This document shows, piece after piece, positions 31,006 to 40,607 of a stretch of DNA of 64,000 nucleotides. Source of the DNA: Melioribacteraceae bacterium (GTDB taxonomy: Bacteria; Bacteroidota; Ignavibacteria; Ignavibacteriales; Melioribacteraceae); contig JAEINS010000008.1 of assembly GCA_016342755.1 (NCBI GenBank), positions 62,001 through 126,000 of the forward strand. Direction: 5' to 3'. The notes under the pieces are model-generated. The model did not search any database and had not been told where the DNA came from. It saw only the letters and a list, made by a program, of their open reading frames with translations. The translations under genes and the position numbers were made by a program. Each line of letters starts with the position of its first letter. The stretch's first letter is position 1.

Positions 31006-31680
31006 ATGAAAAAAGTATTTGTTGTGGGTATGTTGTTATTAATTACTTTAAACTTAAGTCCTTTATACGCGCAAAATAATGTGACATTTGGTTTTAATGG
31101 CGGAGTTAATCTTGCTAACGTTAGTGGTGATGATGTAGATGATGCTGATTCGAAATATGGATTTTCAGCTGGTGCATTTTTAAATGTAAAGCTAAGTCGA
31201 GTATTTTCTCTTCGTCCAGAAATATACTACGCTTCAAAAGGATTTTCTTTAGAAGAAAACGAATATTATGCTGATGCAGATTATTCATATGATTTATCTG
31301 CTGAATCTGAGATTTCATTGAATTATCTTGAAGTTCCAATACTTGGGGTAATATCTATCAATAAAAATATGAATCTATTTGCAGGACCATATGTAGATTA
31401 TTTTCTGAGCGGAGATGCTGAGGTTGAAACAAAGGGAACAGTACGTTATTGCAGTTGGGGAAAGTGTACAACTGAAAGCATAAATGAATCAGAAACGGAA
31501 GACATCGACAGTGATAATATGAGTAGTCCGGGATTTGGTTTAATAGTAGGCGGAGAATTTGTAATGGGTCAATTTAAAATTGGTGCAAGATATTCTCTTG
31601 GATTGTCAAACATTTCAGATAATGATGAATCAGATTTTTCTCATAATGTTATACAAGTAATGGTTGGTGTTAGTTTATAA
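31006..31680 (+). CDS. outer-membrane beta-barrel protein (porin-family OMP_b-brl_2 type)
   Basis: A 224-aa protein. ATG 31006 is chosen because AAGGAG precedes it; an in-frame TTG 45 bases upstream has no ribosome site. A signal peptide (ending LYAQ) is followed by alternating strands typical of small barrels: FGFNGGVNLANVSG, KYGFSAGAFLNVKLS, SLRPEIYYASKGFS, NYLEVPILGVIS, LFAGPYVDYFLSG and the final VIQVMVGVSL. This is the pattern of Bacteroidota OmpA-like barrels of about eight strands. The loop RYCSWGKC could form a disulfide. Function unknown beyond an outer-membrane location. Confidence 0.85.
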   Translation: MKKVFVVGMLLLITLNLSPLYAQNNVTFGFNGGVNLANVSGDDVDDADSKYGFSAGAFLNVKLSRVFSLRPEIYYASKGFSLEENEYYADADYSYDLSAESEISLNYLEVPILGVISINKNMNLFAGPYVDYFLSGDAEVETKGTVRYCSWGKCTTESINESETEDIDSDNMSSPGFGLIVGGEFVMGQFKIGARYSLGLSNISDNDESDFSHNVIQVMVGVSL

Positions 31681-31686
31681 TAAACA

Positions 31687-31720
31687 AAGTCTGCTGGAAG
31701 GCTCAATTTCCAGCAGACTT
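31687..31720. terminator. 13-bp hairpin between convergent genes
   Basis: AAGTCTGCTGGAA (31687-31699) and TTCCAGCAGACTT (31708-31720) form a perfect stem with an 8-base loop directly after the barrel gene and before the convergent HEAT-like gene. No T-run follows on the plus strand. Confidence 0.75.
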
Positions 31721-31759
31721 AAAAGAGTAATATGCATCGAGAACTTTTATTTAAAACTT

Positions 31760-32212
31760 TTAGTTATTTTCGAAAAACGAAAGTAAAAGTTTAGTATCTG
31801 TATTTTGAAGATTGTGTGTTTTAGAAATATATGCTGTATAAAGATGTTCGCACATTTTTCTTACACGTTCACTATCATTAAATTTCACACTGCTTTTTAC
31901 AACATAAATACTACGTTCGGTTCCAATTTTTATTAAAGAAAGTGCAGCCATTAATTTTGCACCTTCATGGGTTTCTTCACGAAGCATTTTTGTTAACGAA
32001 TTTACAGCTCTTTCTGATTGAAGTTCACCCAGCATGTAAGCGGAACTTACGCGTAAACCGAAGTTTTCTGAGTTGATACCAACAAGAAGGTTATCTTCTA
32101 TCTGGTCATAGTTTGGATGATCCTTAGTGATTTTTTCTTGCGGATTTGCAAAGTTTGTTTGTGTTAAGGCTACTGTTATTAACAGAACTAATGTTATTAT
32201 TTGCTTTTTCAT
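31760..32212 (-). CDS. secreted HEAT-repeat-like protein, paralog 1
   Basis: A 150-aa protein starting at ATG 32212 (GGGGGG ribosome site 6-11 bases upstream); an earlier in-frame start adds nine unrelated residues. A signal peptide (about 1-22) is followed by helical repeats: NFGLRVSSAYMLGELQSERAV, then EGAKLMAALSLIKIGTERSI. The pattern is that of HEAT/armadillo-like repeats that bind proteins. A clear paralog lies at 60808-61278 (NFGLRMSSAFMLGEMESS, EGAKVMAALSLVKIGTD). Likely periplasmic; function unknown. Confidence 0.82.
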   Translation of the reverse strand: MKKQIITLVLLITVALTQTNFANPQEKITKDHPNYDQIEDNLLVGINSENFGLRVSSAYMLGELQSERAVNSLTKMLREETHEGAKLMAALSLIKIGTERSIYVVKSSVKFNDSERVRKMCEHLYTAYISKTHNLQNTDTKLLLSFFENN

Positions 32213-32330
32213 TTTATCCCCCCAGATAAAAATGATCATAAAATGTTTCTTATTTCAAACGGTAAGACGGACTAGTTCCGCGAAGGTTTCATAAGATTAT
32301 TTTTTTCTTGAAATTATTTTAAACTGAGTT

Positions 32331-33116
32331 TTAATTAATTGGAAGGGAGATTGAAAATAAAGGTTTTGACGGAGAAATTTTTTCAAACTTTTCATTTATT
32401 TCATGCTGGTCATAGAAAAACTTACCAACAAAGTAACCAATACAAGCTCCAAAAAATACATCTGAAGTCCAGTGATGATTCTGATAAACTCTTGAAGTTG
32501 CAGTCATTACGGCAGGAACATATAATAAAACTCTGGCAAAATCATTTTCAGTATTTAATGATAAAACAGTTGAAAGGGAAAAAGCCAAAGCTGTATGCCC
32601 GGATGAAAAAGAAACATACTTATTTCCGCTAAACGAGAAAGGGTTATAAGTGAATGCATCAAATCCGGTTAAAGGACGTGCTCTGCCAAACGAGTATTTC
32701 AATACTCCGGTAACCGCGGAAGCATAAATCCCGGATTCAATAATTTCGAATCCCATTTTTTTGTGTTGTGTATTATTAAATGCAATTCCATGAATTGTAA
32801 ATAGAAGGGCAGAAACACCGGTAAAAAAAGGTTCACCCCAATATCTGCCAAATTCCGCAGGCACTGATTTTATAAACTGATCATTTCTGATTGCTGCTTC
32901 TCTTATATCTTCATCAAAGTGCATTAATAAAATTGTTGTTCCTACAATTGAGCCGAACTTTATTAGTTCACTAGAATTCCAGTTGCCCGGAGCTTTTAGT
33001 AAATCTTTCCCTTCGGTTGTAAACTGATTTACATTTAAATTGTTCTGTGCATATATATTCAATTGAAATGATTGAACAAAGATTAGGATCAATAATATTT
33101 TTAACGGGAATTTCAT
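32331..33116 (-). CDS. PAP2-family phosphatase
   Basis: A 261-aa membrane phosphatase (phosphatidic-acid phosphatase/acid-phosphatase fold). Signal peptide at the N-terminus (ending IYAQ), several hydrophobic segments, and the three family motifs: KYSFGRARP, SFSSGHTALAF and SRVYQNHHWTSDV with the catalytic His residues. Such enzymes often dephosphorylate undecaprenyl pyrophosphate or lipids in the periplasm. It begins directly after the DUF190 stop, at the end of a five-gene minus-strand operon. Confidence 0.9.
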   Translation of the reverse strand: MKFPLKILLILIFVQSFQLNIYAQNNLNVNQFTTEGKDLLKAPGNWNSSELIKFGSIVGTTILLMHFDEDIREAAIRNDQFIKSVPAEFGRYWGEPFFTGVSALLFTIHGIAFNNTQHKKMGFEIIESGIYASAVTGVLKYSFGRARPLTGFDAFTYNPFSFSGNKYVSFSSGHTALAFSLSTVLSLNTENDFARVLLYVPAVMTATSRVYQNHHWTSDVFFGACIGYFVGKFFYDQHEINEKFEKISPSKPLFSISLPIN

Positions 33117-33467
33117 CTACTTTTTATTGGGGGTATATTTTATTATCTCAGCTTTTTCCAGGGTTATTAATCCGCCGCAGTTGGTTTTCTCAAATAAATC
33201 TTCCACAATTGGAATAAAGCTTTCAATCTTTTCCTGAGTATCAACAATTTCTATAACTATTGGTAAATCTTCTGAGAGCCTTAATATTTTGGATGTATGA
33301 ATTCTGCTTTTTCCGCCAAAACCCATAATTCCTCTATAAGCCGTTGCTCCGGCTAATTCCATCTTTCTGGCTTCAACAATAATTTTTTCATGCAGTGTTA
33401 CTCCGCCAAACTTATCCGATTCGCCTAGAAATATTCTTAATAATTTTGCGTCACCTTCAAATTTCAT
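33117..33467 (-). CDS. DUF190 family protein
   Basis: A 116-aa protein with the DUF190 pattern: LRIFLGESDKFGGVTLHEKIV-like start, ARKMELAGATAYRGIMGFGGKSRIH, and LPIVIEIVDTQEKI. DUF190 proteins have a PII/ferredoxin-like fold and are very often encoded next to crcB, as here (8 bases apart), suggesting a regulatory role in fluoride export; that role is inferred from context. Confidence 0.9.
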   Translation of the reverse strand: MKFEGDAKLLRIFLGESDKFGGVTLHEKIIVEARKMELAGATAYRGIMGFGGKSRIHTSKILRLSEDLPIVIEIVDTQEKIESFIPIVEDLFEKTNCGGLITLEKAEIIKYTPNKK

Positions 33468-33475
33468 AGTAATCT

Positions 33476-33841
33476 CTATTTAGTTAACAGATAACCTAAA
33501 TAAGCACCAAATATTGTACATATAACATTTAACAGAATATTTGATCCGGCAAGAATAAATTCAGAATCACGTAATAAGTTTACCGTTTCAACAGAAAATG
33601 TTGAAAATGTTGTGAATCCGCCGCAAAACCCGATACCTATTAAAAGTTTCAGATTAGAATTTAATAAATCTTTTTCGTCCAGACCAAAAATTAGAAAACC
33701 TAAAAGAATACTTCCTAAAATGTTAACGGTTAGTGTTCCAAACGGGAAATAGGCAAGTGTAAGTTTTTGTACAAATCCGGATAACCAATATCTTAATCCG
33801 CCGCCGAGACCTGCACCCAATGCTACTAAAAGAATTTTCAT
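33476..33841 (-). CDS. crcB: fluoride channel CrcB/FluC
   Basis: A 121-aa inner-membrane protein with four helices that works as a dual-topology dimer to expel fluoride. It shows GAGLGGGLRYWLSG, PFGTLTVNILGSILLGFL with the conserved Asn, and GFCGGFTTFSTFS with the Phe-box and Thr/Ser track. Length is normal. No fluoride riboswitch was recognised in the 62 bases upstream. Confidence 0.95.
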   Translation of the reverse strand: MKILLVALGAGLGGGLRYWLSGFVQKLTLAYFPFGTLTVNILGSILLGFLIFGLDEKDLLNSNLKLLIGIGFCGGFTTFSTFSVETVNLLRDSEFILAGSNILLNVICTIFGAYLGYLLTK

Positions 33842-33903
33842 ATTATTAAGGTTTTATTTAAAGGGAAAATTAAGAATTTTGAAAATGAAATAACAACTAA
33901 AAC

Positions 33904-34236
33904 TTAATGGTTTCCGCACGTACCATTACATTTATAACCCTCGTTTGGATTACTTATTTTAAAGCTGCCATCCGGTTGAGAATAATCAATTTCAGATCCG
34001 CAAAGATTTTCAAAACTATTTTTATCCAGAATAACTTTAATACCGGCAAATTCTATAATAGAATCATTTTCTTTTTCTTTTTTATCGAAGCCAAAAGAGT
34101 AAGTAAACGGAGCTCCAATATCACCAATACAGTTTATTCTAAAATAGAAACTGCTATCAATATTATTATCGTTTTTTAATTCTTCAATAAATTGAATTGC
34201 TGTGTCAGTTAATTTAATTTTGTTTTCTGATTTCAT
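33904..34236 (-). CDS. HesB/IscA-like protein
   Basis: A 110-aa protein related to A-type iron-sulfur carriers: LTDTAIQFIEEL, YFRINCIGDIGAPFTYSFGFD, IKVILDKNSFENLCGSEIDY and the C-terminal NPNEGYKCNGTCGNH with the Cys pair. The spacing around the first Cys (INCIGD) and the extra residues in the tail differ from IscA, so it may be a specialised member rather than a housekeeping one. Its start overlaps the end of the upstream gene by 23 bases. Confidence 0.82.
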   Translation of the reverse strand: MKSENKIKLTDTAIQFIEELKNDNNIDSSFYFRINCIGDIGAPFTYSFGFDKKEKENDSIIEFAGIKVILDKNSFENLCGSEIDYSQPDGSFKISNPNEGYKCNGTCGNH

Positions 34237-34510
34237 TTAAAGTATGGGGTTTAGTATTAAAATTGACTTTCCATGTTTTATGATTTAAGCCTATCAGTTC
34301 ATTTTCCGTTTCTAAAATTTTAGTAAATTCTATTGCTAAATTTTCTGCTTCAGAATATTTTAGTTCAATATCTTTCAATCTGTAGTAATACTTTATTGAG
34401 TAAAGAATATCGCGAAGGAAAATACTTGCCCCGTTTTTAACGGTATAGGTTTCTCCCATATATCCAAAAAAGATAGTTTTATTTTCTAATAATTCTTTTA
34501 TACGATTCAT
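34214..34510 (-). CDS. small hypothetical protein
   Basis: A 98-aa protein (FFGYMGETYTVKNGASIFLRDIL, YSEAENLAIEFTKILETENE) without signal peptide or recognised motif. It begins the operon that continues with the HesB/IscA-like gene, crcB, DUF190 and PAP2, overlapping the first of them by 23 bases. Probably cytoplasmic. Function unknown. Confidence 0.65.
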   Translation of the reverse strand: MNRIKELLENKTIFFGYMGETYTVKNGASIFLRDILYSIKYYYRLKDIELKYSEAENLAIEFTKILETENELIGLNHKTWKVNFNTKPHTLNEIRKQN

Positions 34511-34570
34511 TTAGTACCCGAAATTGAAAAGCAAAATATAACTTTTGCTAAAATCATCCAGATTTAATTT

Positions 34571-36085
34571 CTATAAATTATTTAATAGCAGCACACATTT
34601 ATTTGCTAAATTAACTATTGGTGTAAAATATATTCCAAATAAAATTGTAGGAATTAATAATGTAATTATAACAATATAGTTAGAATAGTTAATTGGAATA
34701 GTTTCAATTTTATCACCTTTAACCAGGTAAATATACTTTAATACTTTTATATAATAATAGAGTGAAACAACTGTATTTAACAGCGCAATAACAGCAACCA
34801 GAATCATTTTTGAATCAAGAAGGCTAACAAAAATATAAAATTTGCCAATAAATCCTGCAGTTGGCGGAAGCCCGACTAACGAGATTAGAAAGATGGTTAA
34901 AGCTGTTCCAAGAAACGGGGAAGAGTGTCCTAATCCTTTTAACTTAGTTATATCTTCAGTTCCGGTTTTATCTGCAATAAGCATTACAATGTAGAATGCA
35001 CCAAGATTCATTATTAGATAAAATGTAAAATAGATTAAAATTGCCAAAATACCTTTATCGGAAAGAACTGTTAATCCTAACAGAAGATATCCAGCATGGG
35101 CAATGCTAGAATAGGCGAGTAATCTTTTTAGATTATTCTGCCAAAGTGCTGTAAAGTTTCCCAGAGTCATTGTTAAAATTGAGATAACAATTATGAATGT
35201 CTGCCAGTCAAATATTGGAATTAAATTCCAGTCGCCATTTTGTTCAGAGAACATTACAAATACAGTTTTTACAAATCTGATTAAAAGAGCAAATCCGGCA
35301 GCTTTACTAGCCACAGAAAGATAAGCTGTAATTGAAATTGGCGCGCCTTCATAAACATCCGGAGTCCAGAAATGAAACGGAGCAGCAGAAATTTTATAAG
35401 CCATTCCAGTAAAAATCATTACTATTGCGGTTGAAAATGTTAATGAATTAACCTGAGCGGAAATAAGCACTTTATGAATTTCGTATAAATTAGTATTGCC
35501 GGTTATTCCAAATAGCAGGGAAATACCGAAAAGCATAATACCTGAAGCTGTTCCGCCGTATAATAAATATTTAAGTGCCGCTTCACTGCTTCTAGATCTT
35601 AGTTTAGTAAATCCGGCAAGCACATAAGAGCTTAAAGAAACTAATTCAATTGAAAGATAAACCATTATCAAATCCGATGCGGAAATCATCAGCATCATTC
35701 CAAGCAGCATTCCTAATATTAGTGCGTAATATTCTCCCAGCCGGTTATTTACAGATTTAACTTCAGCCGATGTTATTGAAAAGAACACTAAAAGAATTGA
35801 GCCAAGAAGTACTAATATTTTAAAGTATATTCCAAAAGCATCCAAAGTAAGCATTCCAAAATTTCTATCTGTCTGAGTTGAAATTGGAAGGAAGGCTTTA
35901 GAAACATCGGATTGTTCTAATACAAAATATCCGGTAATAAGTATAATTGCCAGCGAGATGAAATGGAGAACATTCTTATTTTTGTTTATGAACAGATCTA
36001 ATAAAACAATTAATAATAAACCAATACCCAAAGTAATTTCGGGTTTTAAATAAGTAAGTCCTTCAAATATATTTACAAGTTCCAT
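34571..36085 (-). CDS. nuoN: complex I subunit N
   Basis: A 504-aa antiporter-like membrane subunit of NADH:quinone-oxidoreductase-type complex I, involved in proton translocation. Characteristic segments are VYLSIELVSLSSYVLAGF (conserved Glu), ALKYLLYGGTASGIMLFG (Lys), PFHFWTPDVYEGAP and LLAYSSIAHAGYLLLGL. It is the last gene of the minus-strand nuo operon, nine bases after nuoM. Confidence 0.96.
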   Translation of the reverse strand: MELVNIFEGLTYLKPEITLGIGLLLIVLLDLFINKNKNVLHFISLAIILITGYFVLEQSDVSKAFLPISTQTDRNFGMLTLDAFGIYFKILVLLGSILLVFFSITSAEVKSVNNRLGEYYALILGMLLGMMLMISASDLIMVYLSIELVSLSSYVLAGFTKLRSRSSEAALKYLLYGGTASGIMLFGISLLFGITGNTNLYEIHKVLISAQVNSLTFSTAIVMIFTGMAYKISAAPFHFWTPDVYEGAPISITAYLSVASKAAGFALLIRFVKTVFVMFSEQNGDWNLIPIFDWQTFIIVISILTMTLGNFTALWQNNLKRLLAYSSIAHAGYLLLGLTVLSDKGILAILIYFTFYLIMNLGAFYIVMLIADKTGTEDITKLKGLGHSSPFLGTALTIFLISLVGLPPTAGFIGKFYIFVSLLDSKMILVAVIALLNTVVSLYYYIKVLKYIYLVKGDKIETIPINYSNYIVIITLLIPTILFGIYFTPIVNLANKCVLLLNNL

Positions 36086-36094
36086 GTACGAATT

Positions 36095-37696
36095 CTATAA
36101 ACTAGTAATGTAAAAGTTGTTAGCGTTTGTGATTATAAAATCAACAAGAGATTTTACTGAGGAATTCATTATATCTAAAATAGCTGACGGATAAATTCCT
36201 AGAAATAATATTATTAATGTTAATGGTATCAGCATTGAATATTCACGCCAATCCAGATCTTTTAATTCGTTCCATTTCTGATTTAGCTCTCCAAAAAATA
36301 TTCTTTGAAGAGTCCACAGCATATAAGCCGCTCCAAGAAGAATTCCAAGTGTTGAAACCATGGCTAAAATTCTTATATTCTCACTTCCAAATGATCCTAC
36401 AAAAACAAGCGCTTCAGAAATGAATCCGCTTAATCCGGGTAAACCAATTGCCGCAAAAAATGCAACGGTAACAAAGCCGGTATAAATAGGCATTTGTATG
36501 GCTATTCCTCCAAAATCATCTATACCGCGTGTATGAGATCTATCGTAAAGTACTCCTACAATCAAGAATAACATTGCTGTAATTGTACCATGATTAAACA
36601 TTTGTAATATTGCACCGTTAATTCCGGTAGTTGATAAGGACGCAATTCCTAAAAGCACATATCCCATGTGTGAAACTGATGAATATGCTATCATCTTTTT
36701 AAAATCTTTTTGAGCTAACGCGCAGAAAGCTCCGTATATAATATTTATCATTCCAAATAAACCAATGTACCAGGCAAGCTGTAAAGTTATATCCGGGAAT
36801 ATCGGGAAACTGATTCTAAGCATTCCATAAGTTCCCAACTTTAATAAAACTCCGGCTAATATAACCGATATTGGTGTCGGAGCTTCAACGTGCGCGTCCG
36901 GCAACCATGTATGGAAAGGGAACATAGGTACTTTAATTGCAAACCCGATAAATAAAGCTATGTATGCAACAAGCCGCCAGTTATTAGGATTCATTGGTGC
37001 TAAAATTCCATCGGCTGAATAGTTAGCAATATTAGTAAGTTCAATTAAATTGAAAGTAAAAACTCTGGCTCCGTCTGGTAAGGTTTCTTTTGCGCTAAAA
37101 TATAAACCGATCATTACAAGGAGCATAAAAATACTTCCAAGTAAAGTGTATAAGAAAAATTTTATAGCGGCATATTCTTTTCTTGGTCCGCCCCAAATTC
37201 CGATTAAGAAATACATTGGCAGCAGCATAATTTCCCAGAAAACATAAAATAGGAAAAAATCTAAAGCTACAAAAACGCCCATCATACCTGTATTTAATAG
37301 AAGGAATAGTGAAAAATATCCTTTTACTGCTTTGGTAATATTCCAGGATGAGAGTGTTGCAATAAATGTTACAATCGATGTAAGAAGAACCATCGGCATA
37401 CTTAAACCATCTATACCTAAGAAATAATCAACCTTAACAGTTCCAAGCCAGGAAATACCCGGAATCTCAATCCAGCGGAACTTTTCTACAAACTGGAAAG
37501 TGGAGTTATCAAAAATGCCGGAAGCTTTGTAATCAAAGTTCATCAGCATTATAACTGATAAAACTATTTGAATAAATGTTATAAGCAGTGTAGTTAGCCT
37601 AATTGCCTGCTGCTGTTCTTTTGGAAGAAAAAGTATGATTAACATTCCAACTATAGGAAGAAATGTAATCAATGATAATATTGGAAAACCTTCCAT
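36095..37696 (-). CDS. nuoM: complex I subunit M
   Basis: A 533-aa antiporter-like membrane subunit. It shows FYVFWEIMLLPMYFLIGIWGG with the conserved Glu, AIKFFLYTLLGSIFML (Lys), PMFPFHTWLPDAHVEAPTP and MIAYSSVSHMGYVLLGI. These carry the charged residues of one proton channel. It lies between nuoL (24 bases) and nuoN (9 bases). Confidence 0.97.
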   Translation of the reverse strand: MEGFPILSLITFLPIVGMLIILFLPKEQQQAIRLTTLLITFIQIVLSVIMLMNFDYKASGIFDNSTFQFVEKFRWIEIPGISWLGTVKVDYFLGIDGLSMPMVLLTSIVTFIATLSSWNITKAVKGYFSLFLLLNTGMMGVFVALDFFLFYVFWEIMLLPMYFLIGIWGGPRKEYAAIKFFLYTLLGSIFMLLVMIGLYFSAKETLPDGARVFTFNLIELTNIANYSADGILAPMNPNNWRLVAYIALFIGFAIKVPMFPFHTWLPDAHVEAPTPISVILAGVLLKLGTYGMLRISFPIFPDITLQLAWYIGLFGMINIIYGAFCALAQKDFKKMIAYSSVSHMGYVLLGIASLSTTGINGAILQMFNHGTITAMLFLIVGVLYDRSHTRGIDDFGGIAIQMPIYTGFVTVAFFAAIGLPGLSGFISEALVFVGSFGSENIRILAMVSTLGILLGAAYMLWTLQRIFFGELNQKWNELKDLDWREYSMLIPLTLIILFLGIYPSAILDIMNSSVKSLVDFIITNANNFYITSL

Positions 37697-37720
37697 TTTC
37701 TATATGCCTCGATTTTTCTT

Positions 37721-39787
37721 TTATACTGGTTTAAAAACTATTAGTAATATTAATAGAGATAATATTACATAAACTATATAAGTCTGAACTTTACCTGTTT
37801 GAAGTTTTCTAAGGGCAAGTCCAATTATTCCGCTTAAAATTGCGGTAAGGTTTACTAATCCGTCAACTATATATGTATCAATCCATTTTATATATGTTGA
37901 ATATATTTTTGTGATCTTCGCGGTTCCGTTTACAATTCCATCAACTATATATTGATCAAACCATGATATGATCTTACTCAGAGCTAAGGTACCATTTATG
38001 AATGTAGCATTATAGATTTCATCAAGGTACCATTTATTCTTTGATAGATTATATAAAGGTCTAATTGAATTAGTCAATTTATCAACATTAATTTTCTTCC
38101 ATTGATAAAATAGAAACGCAAACAGAATTCCTATTCCTCCCAATAGAACTGATAATATCATTGCAGGATAATGTACATGATGCATTGTTTCTTCATAAAG
38201 TTTTGAGTGAACAAAATTTGCGTCAACTAATTCGGAATCAGATGATTTCATAAATTCAAATCTTGTGCTTTCAGGAACAACTGTTTCCGGAGTGGAAATC
38301 CATTTGTCCAGGAACCATCCGCTTTCAGCAGAAATTGGATTTGGAGTATAAAAAATAAATATAGATAACATCGATAATAATACTAAAGGAAAAGCCATTA
38401 CCCATTTTGATTCATGCGCGTGATTATATTTTTCCTGATTCCCCGGTTTCCCATGAAATGTGAGAATTAGTAATCTGAACATGTAAAAAGCCGTAAGCAA
38501 TGCAACTGTAAATCCTAGTATTGGAATTAACCAATGACCTGTTAACTCTCCAAACGCCAATGTTCCCGCAAGTATTCCATCCTTACTTAAAAATCCTGAA
38601 GTTAAAGGTATACCGGAAATTGCTAAAGTTGAGATTAAGAAAGTTAAATACGTAACGGGCATTTTTTTTCTAAGTCCGCCCAGGTCTTCAAGTTCCTGAG
38701 AATGATGCATAGCATGAATTACTGAGCCGGAACCAAGAAACAGACATGCTTTAAAAAACGCGTGAGTAACTAGATGAAAAAATGCGAATGCGTATGCTCC
38801 AATGCCTATCGACATTATCATGTACCCTAACTGACTTACTGTTGAATATGCAAGAACACGTTTTATATCAGTCTGGGTTAAGGCAATAGTAGCAGCCAGG
38901 AATGAAGTAAAAGCTCCAACAACAGCTATAACTAACATTGCATCCGAAGTTAACATTACAAATAAGCGTAAACATAAATACACACCGGCTGCAACCATTG
39001 TAGCTGCGTGAATTAATGCACTTACCGGAGTAGGACCTTCCATTGCATCGGGAAGCCAGACATGAAGAGGAAATTGTGCGGATTTACCAACCGCGCCCAT
39101 GAATAATAAAATTCCAGCCGCAGTCAGCCAGACAGTACTATCAAATGGAAGTATTCCCAAATTTATTTGTGAATAGATAACATCAAAATTAAAGGTGTTA
39201 TAATTAGCAAATAGAATTAAAATACCAAGGAACATTCCAATATCACCAATCCGGTTTGTAAGGAATGCCTTTTTACCTGCATCTGAGGCAGACTTTTTCT
39301 CGAACCAAAATCCAATTAATAAATAAGATGATAAACCAACCAGCTCCCAGAAAATGTACATCATTAAAAGGTTATCGGTTAAAACTATTCCTAGCATCGA
39401 AAAAGTAAAAATTCCCAGATATGCAAAATATCTATTAAATCTTTTATCACCTTTCATATATTCTAAAGAAAAGAGATGAACTAAGAAACTAATCAGATTA
39501 ACAACAAACAGCATTATTACTGTTATATTATCTATCTTTATTCCAAGATCAATTTTCACTGTGTCAAAAGCAATCCAGGTAAAACTAGATCCTATCTGTG
39601 TATTTACAAAATCAGAAAGCTTAAAAAAGGCAGCAATAATAGTTAAAATAAGAGTTGCTGTTATTATAAAAATTTCGAAATAGTACATTTTTTTTATTTT
39701 TGCGCCAAGGTTTATTGTAGCGGCAAAACCAAGCAATGGCAGAAATAAAATTACAAGGGCAATATTTATTAAAATAGTTTCGGTCAT
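37721..39787 (-). CDS. nuoL: complex I subunit L
   Basis: A 688-aa antiporter-like subunit with the long C-terminal lateral helix that spans the membrane arm. Motifs: YIFWELVGLSSYLLIGFW, AFLTNRIGDIGMFLG, SAQFPLHVWLPDAMEGPTPVSALIHAATMVAAG and VLAYSTVSQLGYM. The C-terminus (KIYSTYIKWIDTYIVDGLVN) fits the extended helix. It starts one base after the nuoK stop. Confidence 0.97.
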   Translation of the reverse strand: MTETILINIALVILFLPLLGFAATINLGAKIKKMYYFEIFIITATLILTIIAAFFKLSDFVNTQIGSSFTWIAFDTVKIDLGIKIDNITVIMLFVVNLISFLVHLFSLEYMKGDKRFNRYFAYLGIFTFSMLGIVLTDNLLMMYIFWELVGLSSYLLIGFWFEKKSASDAGKKAFLTNRIGDIGMFLGILILFANYNTFNFDVIYSQINLGILPFDSTVWLTAAGILLFMGAVGKSAQFPLHVWLPDAMEGPTPVSALIHAATMVAAGVYLCLRLFVMLTSDAMLVIAVVGAFTSFLAATIALTQTDIKRVLAYSTVSQLGYMIMSIGIGAYAFAFFHLVTHAFFKACLFLGSGSVIHAMHHSQELEDLGGLRKKMPVTYLTFLISTLAISGIPLTSGFLSKDGILAGTLAFGELTGHWLIPILGFTVALLTAFYMFRLLILTFHGKPGNQEKYNHAHESKWVMAFPLVLLSMLSIFIFYTPNPISAESGWFLDKWISTPETVVPESTRFEFMKSSDSELVDANFVHSKLYEETMHHVHYPAMILSVLLGGIGILFAFLFYQWKKINVDKLTNSIRPLYNLSKNKWYLDEIYNATFINGTLALSKIISWFDQYIVDGIVNGTAKITKIYSTYIKWIDTYIVDGLVNLTAILSGIIGLALRKLQTGKVQTYIVYVILSLLILLIVFKPV

Positions 39788-39788
39788 T

Positions 39789-40100
39789 TTATTCTTTTAG
39801 ATTATCAATTTCATCAACATTAACATTTGAAAATACTTTATATATATTTAACACAATAGCAAGCGCTATAGCAGCTTCAGCGGCAGCCAGTACAATTACA
39901 AATAAGGCTATAACCTGTCCGTCTATTGCAAAATTCCCAAATTTTGAGAAAGCAATAAAATTTATATTTGACGCATTTAATATTAATTCAATTCCCATAA
40001 GTACCATCACCGCATTTTTTCTGGTGACTACAGCAAATAATCCGAATGAGAATAACAATGCACTAACTATTAAAAAATGATTTAATCCAACTTGTGCCAA
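39789..40100 (-). CDS. nuoK: complex I subunit K
   Basis: A 103-aa three-helix membrane subunit (MrpC-like). It has LIVSALLFSFGLFAVVTRKNA, then VLMGIELILNASNINFIAF with the conserved buried Glu, and VLAAAEAAIALAIVLNIYK with the second Glu. Typical length and position between nuoJ and nuoL. Confidence 0.97.
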   Translation of the reverse strand: MAQVGLNHFLIVSALLFSFGLFAVVTRKNAVMVLMGIELILNASNINFIAFSKFGNFAIDGQVIALFVIVLAAAEAAIALAIVLNIYKVFSNVNVDEIDNLKE

Positions 40101-40109
40101 AACTTCCTC

Positions 40110-40607
40110 TTAAACTTTATCTTTTCTGGCTATTGTTGCGGCTCCTATTAAAGCAATCAAAAGGAGAATTCCCAATAACTCAAATATTAGAATGTAATCT
40201 GTTAAAATTATATTTCCCAAAATCTTAGTAGTTGTTAGCGGAATAATTAACTCATTATTTTCCCAATTAGTTGTAACCATTAGAAAAACTAATCCACCCA
40301 TAAGTATTCCAATAAAAATTATTGCCGGAATTACTTGAAATGATTCCGATTTAATTTCAACATCAACAATTTTATTTGTAAGCATAACTCCAAAAAGAAT
40401 TAATATTAGAATACCTCCTACATAAACCATTATCTGCACAATAGCTATGAAATCAGCACCTAACAACACATATAAACCAGCTATTCCAAATAGAGTAAAC
40501 AATAAATAGAATGCGGCGTGAACAATATTTTTTACTGAAACAACTAAAAACCCGGATATAATAGTTATTCCCGCAAATAGATAAAATATGATATCGTAAA
40601 TATTCAT
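40110..40607 (-). CDS. nuoJ: complex I subunit J
   Basis: A 165-aa membrane subunit with five helices. KNIVHAAFYLLFTLFGIAGLY and FIAIVQIMVYVGGILILILFGVMLTN form the conserved core with the flexible glycine helix and the conserved Tyr. Its start overlaps the nuoI stop by one base. Confidence 0.96.
   Translation of the reverse strand: MNIYDIIFYLFAGITIISGFLVVSVKNIVHAAFYLLFTLFGIAGLYVLLGADFIAIVQIMVYVGGILILILFGVMLTNKIVDVEIKSESFQVIPAIIFIGILMGGLVFLMVTTNWENNELIIPLTTTKILGNIILTDYILIFELLGILLLIALIGAATIARKDKV

Noticed and set aside
32339-32632. 97-codon plus-strand frame
   Set aside because: Opposite the conserved PAP2 phosphatase motifs; no upstream signals.
33842-33903. Fluoride riboswitch upstream of crcB
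   Set aside because: The 62 bases show no GATGG/CCGCC-like pseudoknot segments; only AT-rich sequence.
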